A DNA stretch of 64,000 bases, from NCBI GenBank assembly GCA_016788865.1, contig JAEUSB010000088.1, forward strand, positions 1 through 64,000, read 5' to 3'. Positions 26,258 to 36,132 of this stretch are shown here, piece after piece. Both the position numbers and the translations under genes were made by a program. The notes below the pieces were generated by a model. The model did no database searches and had not been told where the DNA came from. It saw nothing but the letters and a program-made list of their open reading frames with translations. The DNA comes from Leptospirales bacterium (GTDB taxonomy: Bacteria > Spirochaetota > Leptospiria > Leptospirales > Leptonemataceae). The first letter of the stretch is position 1; every line of letters begins with the position of its first letter.

Positions 26258-26799
26258 AGCGGAGCCTTGCATCAAATCAATCAAACGTCGTGGCGTCCCT
26301 GAGGTGGGCACTGGTTCTGGCCATGCTTGCATTCTTGCTCTGCGCGACTACCGCATGTAAGGAGCATCATCCCATTCCAGTCCTGCAGGGTTCCGAGTAT
26401 CGGGATCTGGTCGAAAAGTATCGGGGCAAAGTGTTGCTTGTGAATGTCTGGGGCACCTGGTGCGATCCCTGCCTCGAAGAAATGCCGGATCTTGTGGCCG
26501 CCGCAAAACAATTCAAGCCGGAAGAAGTTGCTGTGATTCTTATTGCAGCCGATTCGCTCGAGCAGCGAGAAAAGGCAATTCCAGAATTCTTGAAGAAGGT
26601 TAACGCTACCTTCCCTTGTTATGTTCAACCTCCCGGAGATCCGCAGGGGCTAATTGACGCAATAGACAAGGACTGGGGAGGTGAGCTTCCCTATACCACT
26701 GTTTATGACAGACAGGGACGACGGATCTACGGCAAGGCGGAACAGCTTGATAAAGCCGGGTTCGCAAAACTTATGACCAACGCCCTGAATTCTAAATGA
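26254..26799 (+). CDS. TlpA-like thioredoxin lipoprotein
   Basis: This 181-residue protein is a membrane-anchored periplasmic thiol-disulfide oxidoreductase. The N-terminal hydrophobic segment ends in a lipobox (ATTAC). The active site is WCDPC in VNVWGTWCDPCLEEMP, and a cis-Pro loop ELPYTTVYDRQG follows, both standard for TlpA/ResA proteins. It is coupled to the redoxin before it. Together they could reduce periplasmic thiols, for example for cytochrome c or peroxide defence; the partner is unknown. Confidence 0.9.
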   Translation: MKRSLASNQSNVVASLRWALVLAMLAFLLCATTACKEHHPIPVLQGSEYRDLVEKYRGKVLLVNVWGTWCDPCLEEMPDLVAAAKQFKPEEVAVILIAADSLEQREKAIPEFLKKVNATFPCYVQPPGDPQGLIDAIDKDWGGELPYTTVYDRQGRRIYGKAEQLDKAGFAKLMTNALNSK

Positions 26800-26830
26800 C
26801 GAGAACAAAGGGCCGGTTTTCATTCGCCGC

Positions 26831-28762
26831 ATGGCGCGCGCATCATTTGGCTCAAAACTAAAATACGGGTTCGACAATTTCATGTCCAGGGGCGGCCTGT
26901 CCATCTTCCTGGCACTGCTGACTCTATCTGTTGTCGCTTTTCTTTTGATGAGCGCGCTTCGGATCGTTTTGAACCTTGCTTTGCCGGATGAGACCATCAA
27001 GGAACTCGGTGATCAGTTCTGGCGCCCTTTCCTTCAAATTTCCGATGCCGGTGCTGTTGCTGAGGACGGGGATTCGCATGCAGGCAATAAGGTCCTTGGA
27101 ATTCTTACAGCCTTCATAGGCCTGATTCTGTTCTCCAGTCTTGTTGCATTTATTACGAGCCAGTTTGAGGCCCGCATCCAGGCCTTGAAGAAGGGTAAGA
27201 GTCAGGTAATTGAGTCAAACCATACGCTGATTCTTGGATATACGGACAGGCTGGCAGAAATCGCACGCGAGCTTATAGTCGCCAATGAATCTGAGAAGGA
27301 CGCAGCAATCGTCATCCTATCAGAGAAAGACAAAGAGGAAATGGATGATGATTTGCGGGAGAAGCTTCCGGATCGCAAAACAACTCGGATCGTCACTCGA
27401 TCGGGAACCATTTCTACTCTCTTGAATTTGCGCAAGGTTGGGGCCAGCGAAGCAAGATCCATTATTGTCTTGAATCCCGCAGGCCTTGCTGCCAATGGCG
27501 AAGAGCGCGCCACAGGTGATGCAATTGTGCTCAAGGCAATCATGGCCGTGGTAGCCTCATGCAGCGGTGGCGATATTCCGCCTATCGTTGCTGAGCTGCG
27601 TGAAGAGCCAAATCGAATTCTTGCTCGCACAATTGCTCCCGGAGCGGTCCATGTGATTGACGAGGACGAAGTGCTTGCCAAAATTCTGGTCCAGACTTCG
27701 CGCATCTCGGGCCTGGCAATCGTCTATTCAAGCCTCGTAGGATTCGTCGGTAATGAAGTCTATTTTTACAAACCGGATGCTTTTGCAGCCAGTCCTTTCC
27801 TGGACGTTCATATGCGGTTCCTCGGTTGCTCACTCCTCGGATTTCGGCGAGACGGCAAAATATTCCTGAATCCTGAGCAATCGCAAATCATCGAAGCGTC
27901 CGACGAACTGATTCTTCTAGCGGAAGACGATTCTGCGATTAAGTACGATAGAAATCTGCAGATTCCGCGCACAAGCGCCGCTCTTCCAGATAAACGCGTT
28001 ACCCGCATCGTAGAGAAGGAACTGATAGTGGGCTGGAATGCCAAAGCTCCCGTGATCGTAAATGAATACGCGAAATACCTGATCGAGGGATCGGCAATTG
28101 ACGTAATTGTTCCGGAGATTTCGGACAGCTTGAAGCAGGATTTCATGAAGATCAAGAATGCAAACCCGGCACTCAGCATGCGCATGTTCCGGGCAAATGT
28201 CCACGCAAGTGGAATCATTCAAAAACTGAAACCAGAGGAATACGACAATGCAATCCTCCTTGCGGCTGAATCTGACAATTCAGAGGAAATGGATGCGCAC
28301 ACAATTGCGGGTCTGCTCGAGTTCAGGGCGCATTTCCGCGGGCTAAGCGACGTTAAGACGCAGCTCATTACCGAGGTCAAAGATTCCGCCAATATCGAGA
28401 TCATCATGGAAACAGGCGTGAAGGATTTTCTGATATCTAATCAGTTTGTTTCTAAAATCTATGCTCAGGTTTCGGAATCAAGTGACGTTCTGAATGTATA
28501 TGAAGATCTATTCAGTCCTGAGGGGAGTGAGATCTACATCAAGCCGCTTTCGCTGTATTTTGAAATACCCGGTTCGTATTCATTTGCTGACCTGGTGGTT
28601 CAGGCTGCCAAGCGAAACGAAACTTGCTTTGGAGTGAAACTCCGGAAGCTTGAACTGGATATGGAACAGAATTATGGCGTGATTCTGAATCCAGCAAAGA
28701 AAGAGAAATTTGATCTTACATTTGAGGATTCATTGATTGTGCTGGCAGAAGATGAGACGTGA
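26831..28762 (+). CDS. CASTOR/POLLUX-like ion channel with RCK domains
   Basis: This 643-residue membrane protein has hydrophobic segments at the N-terminus (about 20-45 and 95-118) and then a long cytoplasmic part. HTLILGYTDRLAEIARELI begins a TrkA-N/RCK-like domain; a second begins near KELIVGWNAKAPVIVNEYAKYL. The arrangement resembles the plant CASTOR/POLLUX/DMI1 ion channels and their bacterial relatives. No canonical potassium filter (TVGYG) is present, as in the rest of that family. It follows the TlpA gene by 31 bases and could be co-transcribed. Ion selectivity is not predictable here. Confidence 0.85.
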   Translation: MARASFGSKLKYGFDNFMSRGGLSIFLALLTLSVVAFLLMSALRIVLNLALPDETIKELGDQFWRPFLQISDAGAVAEDGDSHAGNKVLGILTAFIGLILFSSLVAFITSQFEARIQALKKGKSQVIESNHTLILGYTDRLAEIARELIVANESEKDAAIVILSEKDKEEMDDDLREKLPDRKTTRIVTRSGTISTLLNLRKVGASEARSIIVLNPAGLAANGEERATGDAIVLKAIMAVVASCSGGDIPPIVAELREEPNRILARTIAPGAVHVIDEDEVLAKILVQTSRISGLAIVYSSLVGFVGNEVYFYKPDAFAASPFLDVHMRFLGCSLLGFRRDGKIFLNPEQSQIIEASDELILLAEDDSAIKYDRNLQIPRTSAALPDKRVTRIVEKELIVGWNAKAPVIVNEYAKYLIEGSAIDVIVPEISDSLKQDFMKIKNANPALSMRMFRANVHASGIIQKLKPEEYDNAILLAAESDNSEEMDAHTIAGLLEFRAHFRGLSDVKTQLITEVKDSANIEIIMETGVKDFLISNQFVSKIYAQVSESSDVLNVYEDLFSPEGSEIYIKPLSLYFEIPGSYSFADLVVQAAKRNETCFGVKLRKLELDMEQNYGVILNPAKKEKFDLTFEDSLIVLAEDET

Positions 28763-28784
28763 AGGGCGACTGGGCTGTGACTCT

Positions 28785-28916
28785 CTAAATAGGGGCTTCG
28801 CTCTTTAGTTTCTTAATGGTTTTTTCCGCCCGGGCTTTGTGGTCTGGGCGCGTAGTAACCTTTGAGAATGTTTCGAGTAGTTGGTGGCTTTCTGAAGCAG
28901 ACAAATGCTGCCGTGA
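28785..28916 (-). other. In-frame 43-codon open extension after the S1P-lyase-like stop
   Basis: After the TAG at 28917-28919 the same frame stays open for 43 codons to a second TAG at 28785-28787. The predicted residues (…ASESHQLLETFSK… and …KARAEKTIKKLKSEAPI) look like a natural, charged helical protein end. The segment could be a former C-terminus cut off by a point change, a stop-readthrough product, or chance. Confidence 0.3.
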
Positions 28917-30452
28917 CTACACTCTATACAAGACATCCATATATTTCTTAAGCAAATCCCCAATCAAGCTACGCACTGGAAGTGTTGCTGCCATTCCGTA
29001 TACAGGTGCCATCCCCCCGCTTTCGCCTGGATTCTTGACAACGTGCGCCACGGCGTCGCGCAGATCCTTGATGAATCGTTTTGCTACACCAGGTTTGGTG
29101 TGTCGCAAGGTCACGCAGATATGCAGACAGGAAGGCTTATGAAGTCCGTTCAGATTCCAGTGGCGCTTTGTTAAGAAATCCATTACTTTATAAATATCAA
29201 GTGTATCAGATCCAAAGGCGATCACAAACGACGGATCTCCCATGAGGTGAAGTTCAGGCATTTTCTGAATCTCTGATTTAATGAAATGCGAAGTTTGCAG
29301 GATGGATTTGGCAGCCTCAAGGTAGCCTTCTTCCCCAAATGATAGCATGGCAGCCCAGCAAGCAGCGATTAGCCCACCGGGCCGACTTCCTGCGAACGTT
29401 GGCGAGAAGTACAGTCCACCCGGCCAATCTGTTACAGTATAATACTGATAGCTGCGAAGCTCTTCTCCGCGGTATAATACCACGGATGTTCCTTTAGCTG
29501 CGTAGCCAAACTTGTGCGTATCCGCCGACATGGATGTTACACCTGGCAGTGAGAAGTCAAACGGTGGTACGTGGTATCCAAGCTTTCGCGCAAATGGGAG
29601 CACAAATCCACCCAGGCATGCGTCTGTGTGAAAACCGATTCCGCGCTGCCTTGCAAACTCAGACAATTCGCGGATTGGATCGATGGCTCCGTGCGGAAAA
29701 GACGGGGCCGATCCAACCATTGCAATCGTATTTCTGTTTGCGGCACGTTTCATAGCCGCGATATCCACCCGAAAATCCGGGCCCACCGGTACGCGAATCA
29801 GCTTGATCTTAAAATATTTGGCCGCTTTGTCAAAGGCAGCATGCGCCGTGACTGGAACCACCAGGTTTGGGCGGGTAATCCCGCGTTTTGCTCGCGCATA
29901 GTCCCGGTATGCCTTCATGGCCAGCAGAATACTTTCCGTGCCTCCACTTGAAACAGACCCACATACTCTCTCTTCGACCGGGCCAGTGTCTGTGGCCCCG
30001 AGCATGTGCGCCGTCATGGAAATAATTTCCGATTCAAACTTATTGATGCTGGGCCAGAGATCAAAATGGAGCGGGTTTGTCTGAGACTGCAGGGCGTAGG
30101 CCTTATTCAGAAACGCGATGTGGTCAGATTCGCCGTGGTAGACAGCTCCGCTCACATATCCCTCTTTCCAGCGCGATTCTTCCATTGATTTCATTTTCTG
30201 GATTTCTTTGAGAATGGAGGGGCGAGAACGTCGCTTAGCCGGCAGGACGGGGTAAGAGGTAAACGATTTCCGGTAAGGCTTAAGCGAATCGCCAATTGCT
30301 TGAAGAGTACTTTCTGTTTCGCGTTCAGCTTGCCTGCGAACACTGGGAATGGCCCGGAGCCATGATTCCAGAAATGGAAATCGTGCAAAGAGTCGCTCAA
30401 TGAAAGCGGCAACGCGCGGATAGTTCTGAACGAGTTCTTTGGGATCCATCAT
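28917..30452 (-). CDS. PLP-dependent sphingosine-1-phosphate-lyase-like enzyme
   Basis: This is a 511-residue group II decarboxylase-fold protein. The family would cleave a phosphorylated sphingoid base to an aldehyde and phosphoethanolamine. [20 protein letters not shown] is the phosphate-binding block, [13 protein letters not shown] carries the PLP-binding Asp, and [20 protein letters not shown] has the Schiff-base Lys. These blocks match Dpl1/SPL enzymes closely, including the bacterial ones in Legionella and Symbiobacterium as I recall them. The start overlaps the stop of the FGGY kinase gene (ATGA). The true substrate may be another phosphorylated amino alcohol or acid. The frame continues open after the stop. 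Confidence 0.88.
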   Translation of the reverse strand: MMDPKELVQNYPRVAAFIERLFARFPFLESWLRAIPSVRRQAERETESTLQAIGDSLKPYRKSFTSYPVLPAKRRSRPSILKEIQKMKSMEESRWKEGYVSGAVYHGESDHIAFLNKAYALQSQTNPLHFDLWPSINKFESEIISMTAHMLGATDTGPVEERVCGSVSSGGTESILLAMKAYRDYARAKRGITRPNLVVPVTAHAAFDKAAKYFKIKLIRVPVGPDFRVDIAAMKRAANRNTIAMVGSAPSFPHGAIDPIRELSEFARQRGIGFHTDACLGGFVLPFARKLGYHVPPFDFSLPGVTSMSADTHKFGYAAKGTSVVLYRGEELRSYQYYTVTDWPGGLYFSPTFAGSRPGGLIAACWAAMLSFGEEGYLEAAKSILQTSHFIKSEIQKMPELHLMGDPSFVIAFGSDTLDIYKVMDFLTKRHWNLNGLHKPSCLHICVTLRHTKPGVAKRFIKDLRDAVAHVVKNPGESGGMAPVYGMAATLPVRSLIGDLLKKYMDVLYRV

Positions 30453-32020
30453 TTTGTATTTAACCTTGCGTAGCTCTTTTTGTTCTGCTTGTAGAAAGTG
30501 AGAAATTCTTTGAAGAGTTTGTCGTAGACTTTACGATTCTCCGGGTTTGGGTTGAATGTCCCAGAAATTGGGATATTCTCCGAAATCTCTGCAAATGTAT
30601 TTTTTCCAATCCCGGCCCAGCCCAGTAGACCAATTCCGCGCGTATTTGCCTGAACCGGATCCTCCACCTGTTTGATGGGACGATCAAGCACATCTGCAAC
30701 AATCTGACACCAGAGATCGGAACGGGCGCCACCACCAATCATGTTGATCGATTGAAATTGCTTTCCAATGAAAGATTCTACATAACCAAGCAGCCATTTT
30801 GAATTCATGGCCACACCCTCAAGCACGGCACGCACCAGGTGACCGCGAGAGGTACTGAGCGATTGGTTGAAGAAGGCACCGCGAACAAAATGATCTTCGA
30901 TTGGTGTGCGTTCGCCATACATCCATGGCGCAAACAACAGTCCGTCGCTTCCGGGTGGAACAGCACTTGCCAGCTGGGTCATTCTCTTGTAAGCATCCTT
31001 GGGCGCTGGGCCGGTGCCCAGCCCATCGTCGGCGTAGAAGATCTTGTCTCGCAGATACGTTAAGCAGTATCCCGCTGTTTCCTGTTCGTTTGCGATGAAA
31101 TATCGCCCAGGAATTCCGGAAGGCAATGTCGCCATATTGTGAAACAGATCTGTTTTCTTAAAAGGCACATGGCATGTTAGCCAGGAAGAGGTTCCAATAT
31201 ACAGATGACCTTCAAAGTCTTTCACAGCACCGGAACCTACTGCAGCCGATTGAATATCGGGCGTGCCGTAAATTACAGGCACGCCTGCCGGGATTCCCAA
31301 ATCCGCCGCTGCGTCCGGTTGGACAGTCCCCAGAATGTCCGTTGCTTTCCCCAGATCCGGCAATTTGTCGCGCGGAATGCCGGCTAACGCTAGAAGCGAT
31401 GGATGGTAGTCAATTGAATTGATATTGCGATTGTCTGTAACCCAGTGAAGTGCAATTGAATCAAAGGATGCTGCAAACTTTCCCGTGATTTTTAGATTCA
31501 GATAGTCCTTGGGCTCAAGGAACTTGAACGTGCGCGCGTATACTTCAGGCATTTCCTCTTTGATGTAAAGAATGTGCGCCAGCGAATCCTTGCCAGAATG
31601 CGCCGGAGCTCCGGCTGTGAGTCGCACGAATTTCCAGAGCTTTGAGAGTGCGTATCCTTCTGCCTTTAGGATGCCATCGTTTAACTTCTCGATTTGTTTG
31701 GAGCCACGCGAGTCCATCCAGATAATCGAGTTTAGCAGCGGATAACCTGCCTCATCAACTGGCACAGTGCCTGACCATTGCGCCGTAACAGCCACGGCCT
31801 CTATCCTGGCATCCGGCCGTCCAGCCATCAGCCGCTTGCATGCCCGCGAAATCCCGTTCCACCAGTCGGCTGGATCCTGCTCGGCACCTCCCCCCTCCAG
31901 GAGGATTAGGCGGGTCTCCTCGATTTCGCTGGCAATCACGCGCCCATTGCGGGCAACAAGGGCCACTTTTGGCCCGGATGTGCCCAGATCGATGGCCAGT
32001 ACGAAAGCATTCTCCCCCAC
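30449..32020 (-). CDS. FGGY-family carbohydrate kinase, xylulokinase-like
   Basis: This is a 523-residue sugar kinase. The N-terminal ATPase fold begins [22 protein letters not shown]. The middle has [13 protein letters not shown], where FGGY kinases keep a catalytic Asp, and the C-terminal domain has [19 protein letters not shown] and [16 protein letters not shown]. It most resembles xylulokinases, but substrate assignment within FGGY is unreliable. The start is GTG. It is translationally coupled to the lyase-like gene, an unusual pairing that may mean a kinase-then-lyase pathway. Confidence 0.88.
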   Translation of the reverse strand: MGENAFVLAIDLGTSGPKVALVARNGRVIASEIEETRLILLEGGGAEQDPADWWNGISRACKRLMAGRPDARIEAVAVTAQWSGTVPVDEAGYPLLNSIIWMDSRGSKQIEKLNDGILKAEGYALSKLWKFVRLTAGAPAHSGKDSLAHILYIKEEMPEVYARTFKFLEPKDYLNLKITGKFAASFDSIALHWVTDNRNINSIDYHPSLLALAGIPRDKLPDLGKATDILGTVQPDAAADLGIPAGVPVIYGTPDIQSAAVGSGAVKDFEGHLYIGTSSWLTCHVPFKKTDLFHNMATLPSGIPGRYFIANEQETAGYCLTYLRDKIFYADDGLGTGPAPKDAYKRMTQLASAVPPGSDGLLFAPWMYGERTPIEDHFVRGAFFNQSLSTSRGHLVRAVLEGVAMNSKWLLGYVESFIGKQFQSINMIGGGARSDLWCQIVADVLDRPIKQVEDPVQANTRGIGLLGWAGIGKNTFAEISENIPISGTFNPNPENRKVYDKLFKEFLTFYKQNKKSYARLNTK

Positions 32021-32205
32021 GTCGGTTTCACTCCGACCAGGGTCAGGGGTATGGCAATGAAATTCCGGGCACCACTGACCTGAAATTTGAAATATGTGCT
32101 TGAAAGGCCCCGTTTTTCCGGGTCAACCGGGTCTGAGGGTATGCCAGGGCCGATATTTAAAGGGCTGCGCCCGGGGCGGACAGGGCATACTGAAGTGGAG
32201 GTCGT
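32021..32205. other. Intergenic region between the FGGY kinase and the hybrid kinase-cyclase
   Basis: These 185 bases separate two divergent genes and must hold both promoters. The right part is GC-rich (around GGGCTGCGCCCGGGGCGGA) and has a partial inverted repeat GGTATGCC near 32140 and GGCATAC near 32188. I cannot name a specific element in it. Confidence 0.3.
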
Positions 32206-35022
32206 ATGCGGAATGTAGTTTCGCGATTTCTGAAATCGGATCGGTTCGATCCAATCAAAGCAATGGTCGGGGGCCTCCTTGTGACCATGGCAATCTTTGG
32301 CACCCTGGGTTATAACCTCTGGGCCATGCAGAAATCCTTTGATAAGCTCGTCTCCGTTGACTTCGCCCTCCGCAAACTTACAGATCAGGTAGTTTATCTT
32401 GACGAATTATTGACCATGTCGGCGCGACTTGCCGTTGCCACGGGTGAATTGCGCTGGCAGAAGCGATGGGAATCCAAACTCGAACCAATTGATAACGCAA
32501 TCAAAGAAGCAAATAAGATCGATCAGGCTGCATTTAAGACGGCGGGCGCAGAGCAAACGCAGAAAGCAAATGATACGTTAGCCGCACTTGAAACCGCGGC
32601 CATGGAAAAGCTGAACAAGGGCAGCAAACAGGATGCCTACGACATCATGTTTGGTAAAGAATACGAAGAGAACAAGCGCCTGCACAAAGGCGGCATGGAT
32701 CTCATCAACGAAAGCATTGAGAAGCGGCTGGTAAATCAGATCAGCGAAGTAAATCAGAAACTCATTTTGATTGGCGCGTTGCTTGCGACGAGCCTGGGAC
32801 TGATGATGTTGGCCTGGGGTGTTGTAATCTACCTGGTTAAGCATCAAGCTACCCAGCAGGCGCTCGTACTTGCAAGTGAACGCAAAGCCAAAGAAGCCCA
32901 GGAAGAAGTGGTCAAGCAGCTCCAGGAAATGGATAAGATCAAGGATGCTTTCCTTGCGAACACGTCGCACGAACTCAGAACACCGTTAAACGGCATTATA
33001 GGCCTGGCAGAGTCCATGGTGGATGGTGCGGCCGGTCAGGTTACTCAGGTGCAGAAAGAAAACCTTGATATGATTGTTTCAAGCGGCAAGCGTCTCGCCA
33101 GTCTTGTGAACGATATTCTGGATTTCTCAAAGCTTAAGCACAAAGACATCGAGTTGCAATTGAAGGCAGTGGATATGCGTTCAATCAGCGACGTAGTCCT
33201 TGCCTTTTCCAAACCGCTTCTGGCGGGTAAACCTATTCAGGTCATTAACGCTATTCCCTCGCATCTGGCTGCGGTTCGCGGAGATGAGAATCGGCTACAG
33301 CAGGTGATGATGAACCTTGTTGGTAATGCGGTGAAATTTACTGAATCCGGTCGAATCGAAGTTACGGGCAAGCAGAACGGTGATATGATTGAAATCACCG
33401 TCTCCGATACGGGAATTGGTATTCCGCAAGATAAGTTTGAGCGAATCTTTGAATCGTTTGAACAGGCAGACGGATCAACGGCACGACAGTACGGCGGAAC
33501 GGGAATTGGTCTTGCAATCACCAAGAAAATGGTCGAGTTGCATCAGGGCAAAATCTGGCTTACTTCTGAAGTAGGCAAGGGTTCGCAGTTTACATTTTCA
33601 ATTCCACTTTCTACTGAGGCAGCCGCACCTCCCACATCTACAATCGCTCGTGTTGAGCTAGAAGCGGAAGCCGCAAGCGAAGAAGCGGCAGCCGCGTTTG
33701 AAGGGAATGTACCACCGGACGCAGTTCCGCAATCCGCGACAAAAGACACTGCCACACAGGACAGCCCACAGAAATCAAAGTCCAAATCGTACGCGCCCTC
33801 AGGTCAGCCGGAGCGCGCGCGCATTCTGATCGTTGACGATGAGCCTGTTAACCTGCAGGTTCTTTCGAACCACTTGAGTTTGAACAATTACCAGATCGAA
33901 CGCGCATCGAACGGCGTCGAGGCGGTGGATCGCATCAAGCGGGGTGAAAAGTTTGATTTGATTCTGCTTGATGTGATGATGCCGCGAATGTCTGGTTATG
34001 AAGTTGCAGAGACAATTCGTGAGAAATTCCCGGCTAGCGAACTCCCCATTCTTCTACTGACTGCAAAGAATCAGACTTCCGACCTTGTTTCAGGATTTGA
34101 GGCCGGCGCAAACGACTATCTGACGAAACCCGTGAACAAATCGGAACTAATGGCACGCGTGAAGATGCATCTGTTGATTTCGCGCGTAAACGCAGCGTTT
34201 GGTCGTTTTGTACCCAAGGAATTCTTGAGCATCCTTGGACACGAAAACATTGTGGAGGTGGTTCTTGGTGAGCAAATCATGAAGAACATGACCATCCTGT
34301 TTTCAGACATTCGATCCTTTACAACGCTCTCTGAAGGGATGACACCCAAACAGAATTTCGATTTTATCAACGGGTACCTTGGGCGTTTTGGCCCCGTCAT
34401 TCGCAAGAACGAAGGCTTCATTGATAAGTATATCGGTGATGCTATCATGGCATTGTTTCCTTCGCGCCCGGACGACGCAGTTCAGACGGCCGTTGATATG
34501 CTTTCAGAGTTGAAGTTGTACAATGAACATCGCGAGAGTTCGGGATATCCGCCCGTGAATATCGGAGTCGGTATCCACACCGGGAACCTGATGCTCGGAA
34601 CTGTCGGAGAAGCCCAGCGGATGGAAGGCACGGTGATTTCCGATGCAGTGAATCTGGCCTCGCGTCTCGAAAGTCTCACGAAGAAGTTTGGTATTCAGGC
34701 AATCATCAGTGAAGATACGCTCGATGGTCTGAGCCCACAATCGAAGTTCGACAGCCGATTCCTTGGTAAAGTAAAGGTGAAAGGAAAAACCAAGATGGTT
34801 ACCGTTTACGAACTGCTCAGCGGTCAGGACCCGGAAATACTCGACAAGCGAATGGGCACCAAACCGCAATTTGAGAAAGCAGTGAATCTGTTCTTCTCGA
34901 AATCCTATGGAGAAGCAAACGTATTGTTTCAACAGATCGTCGCTGCGGACCCCGGTGACAAGCCAGCCAGGATTTACATGGATCGCTGCGCCGAGTTGTT
35001 AGTTTCAGATCTCGTTGCCTGA
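32206..35022 (+). CDS. Hybrid histidine kinase-response regulator-class III adenylate cyclase
   Basis: This is a 938-residue membrane sensor. Membrane segments at about 17-42 and 186-211 enclose a helical, MCP-like periplasmic domain. The HisKA phosphorylation site His 255 is in NTSHELRTPLNG, followed by an HATPase with DTGIGIP and GGTGIGLAI. A receiver follows, with Asp 589 in LLDVMMPRMSG and Lys in TKP. The C-terminal class III cyclase (about 700-890) has FSDIRSFT and DKYIGDAIMALF. The adenine-site Lys is kept, while the partner position in EGTVISDAVNLASR is Thr, the class IIIb pattern linked to bicarbonate-responsive cyclases. So phosphorelay input may set cAMP output. The stop overlaps the next open frame; the ABC importer genes follow. 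Confidence 0.93.
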   Translation: MRNVVSRFLKSDRFDPIKAMVGGLLVTMAIFGTLGYNLWAMQKSFDKLVSVDFALRKLTDQVVYLDELLTMSARLAVATGELRWQKRWESKLEPIDNAIKEANKIDQAAFKTAGAEQTQKANDTLAALETAAMEKLNKGSKQDAYDIMFGKEYEENKRLHKGGMDLINESIEKRLVNQISEVNQKLILIGALLATSLGLMMLAWGVVIYLVKHQATQQALVLASERKAKEAQEEVVKQLQEMDKIKDAFLANTSHELRTPLNGIIGLAESMVDGAAGQVTQVQKENLDMIVSSGKRLASLVNDILDFSKLKHKDIELQLKAVDMRSISDVVLAFSKPLLAGKPIQVINAIPSHLAAVRGDENRLQQVMMNLVGNAVKFTESGRIEVTGKQNGDMIEITVSDTGIGIPQDKFERIFESFEQADGSTARQYGGTGIGLAITKKMVELHQGKIWLTSEVGKGSQFTFSIPLSTEAAAPPTSTIARVELEAEAASEEAAAAFEGNVPPDAVPQSATKDTATQDSPQKSKSKSYAPSGQPERARILIVDDEPVNLQVLSNHLSLNNYQIERASNGVEAVDRIKRGEKFDLILLDVMMPRMSGYEVAETIREKFPASELPILLLTAKNQTSDLVSGFEAGANDYLTKPVNKSELMARVKMHLLISRVNAAFGRFVPKEFLSILGHENIVEVVLGEQIMKNMTILFSDIRSFTTLSEGMTPKQNFDFINGYLGRFGPVIRKNEGFIDKYIGDAIMALFPSRPDDAVQTAVDMLSELKLYNEHRESSGYPPVNIGVGIHTGNLMLGTVGEAQRMEGTVISDAVNLASRLESLTKKFGIQAIISEDTLDGLSPQSKFDSRFLGKVKVKGKTKMVTVYELLSGQDPEILDKRMGTKPQFEKAVNLFFSKSYGEANVLFQQIVAADPGDKPARIYMDRCAELLVSDLVA

Positions 35023-35138
35023 TGCAGGCTGGCCGGCAAGTGATGCTCCGGGTCCAACTCTTGCAGCAGAATGAGGCTTGCAGCATTGTAGCCGCAGGTA
35101 AGGAGGGGAAATTGAATATTATAGAAGGGGAGAAGGGA

Positions 35139-36113
35139 ATGCGCAGGATGACTGTGACAATCCTGGGGCTGGCGCTGGCCATCCTGTTCGGAATGTCCTG
35201 TCAGAAGCAAAAGCCAATTCGCATCGGTTACAGCGACTGGCCGGGCTGGACTGCCTGGCAGATTGCAAAAGAGAAAGGATTGTTCGCGAAGCACGGCGTT
35301 GAAGTTGAACTGGTGTGGTTTCCAATCTATACTGATTCGCTCACGGCACTCAGCACCGGTCAAATTGACGCGAATTCTTCCGCCTGGTCAGATGTGATTC
35401 CTCCACTCGCGGAAGGAATTCCGCTCAAAGTGGTACTCGTAAACGATAACTCGCATGGGAACGATGGGCTCGTTGCAAAACCAGAATTCAAAAGTATCAA
35501 AGATCTTCGGGGCAAGACAATCGCCACCGAGCTTGGAACAGTGGATCACTTTCTCATGCTCCAGGCACTGTCGAAGAATGGCATGACAGAGAAGGACGTG
35601 CAGTTCAAAAACCTGACCGTCCCGGATGCCGCCGCCGCGTTTATCGCGGGAAAAGTGGACGCGGCTGTGATCTGGCAACCCTGGCTAAGCAACGTTCAGA
35701 AGAGCGGAAAGGGTCGATTGCTCTTCAGTTCCGCGGATATCCCGGGCCTGATTCCTGATCTCCTTGTTTTCAAGGAAGACGTTGCCAGGAACCGCGAAGC
35801 GGATGTGCAGAAGATCGTAGCAACCTGGTTTGATGTTGTTGAGTTCATAAAAACCGACGAGGCGCAAGCGATCCAGATAATGGCGAAGGTTGTTGAGCAG
35901 AAGCCGGAAGATTACAAAGTATTTCTTCCAGGAACCCGCTTCTTCAATCTTGATGACAACATCAAGGCATTTGAACCAACGGATCAGGATTCGTCGCTTA
36001 AAGGCAGTGGCAAAACAATCACAGAATTTCTTTCGGGCGCTGGTTTGATCAAGAAGCAGCCGGACTTTGTCTCAGCGCTTGAGCCAAAGTTTGTGAAGGC
36101 ATTGAAAAAGTAA
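35139..36113 (+). CDS. ABC importer substrate-binding lipoprotein, NMT1/SsuA-like
   Basis: This is a 324-residue periplasmic binding protein for an aliphatic sulfonate, nitrate, taurine or thiamine-precursor type ligand. The signal peptide ends in GMSC. RIGYSDWPGWTAWQIAKEKGLF is the classic start of the NitT/TauT family. GQIDANSSAWSD and GKVDAAVIWQPWLSNV are its hinge segments. The ATG at 35139 is chosen because GGGGAG lies seven bases upstream and the signal peptide begins there; the open frame extends 39 codons further up. It heads an operon with the permease and ATPase. Confidence 0.9.
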   Translation: MRRMTVTILGLALAILFGMSCQKQKPIRIGYSDWPGWTAWQIAKEKGLFAKHGVEVELVWFPIYTDSLTALSTGQIDANSSAWSDVIPPLAEGIPLKVVLVNDNSHGNDGLVAKPEFKSIKDLRGKTIATELGTVDHFLMLQALSKNGMTEKDVQFKNLTVPDAAAAFIAGKVDAAVIWQPWLSNVQKSGKGRLLFSSADIPGLIPDLLVFKEDVARNREADVQKIVATWFDVVEFIKTDEAQAIQIMAKVVEQKPEDYKVFLPGTRFFNLDDNIKAFEPTDQDSSLKGSGKTITEFLSGAGLIKKQPDFVSALEPKFVKALKK

Positions 36114-36132
36114 GTATGAGCTGGCGGTTGCT

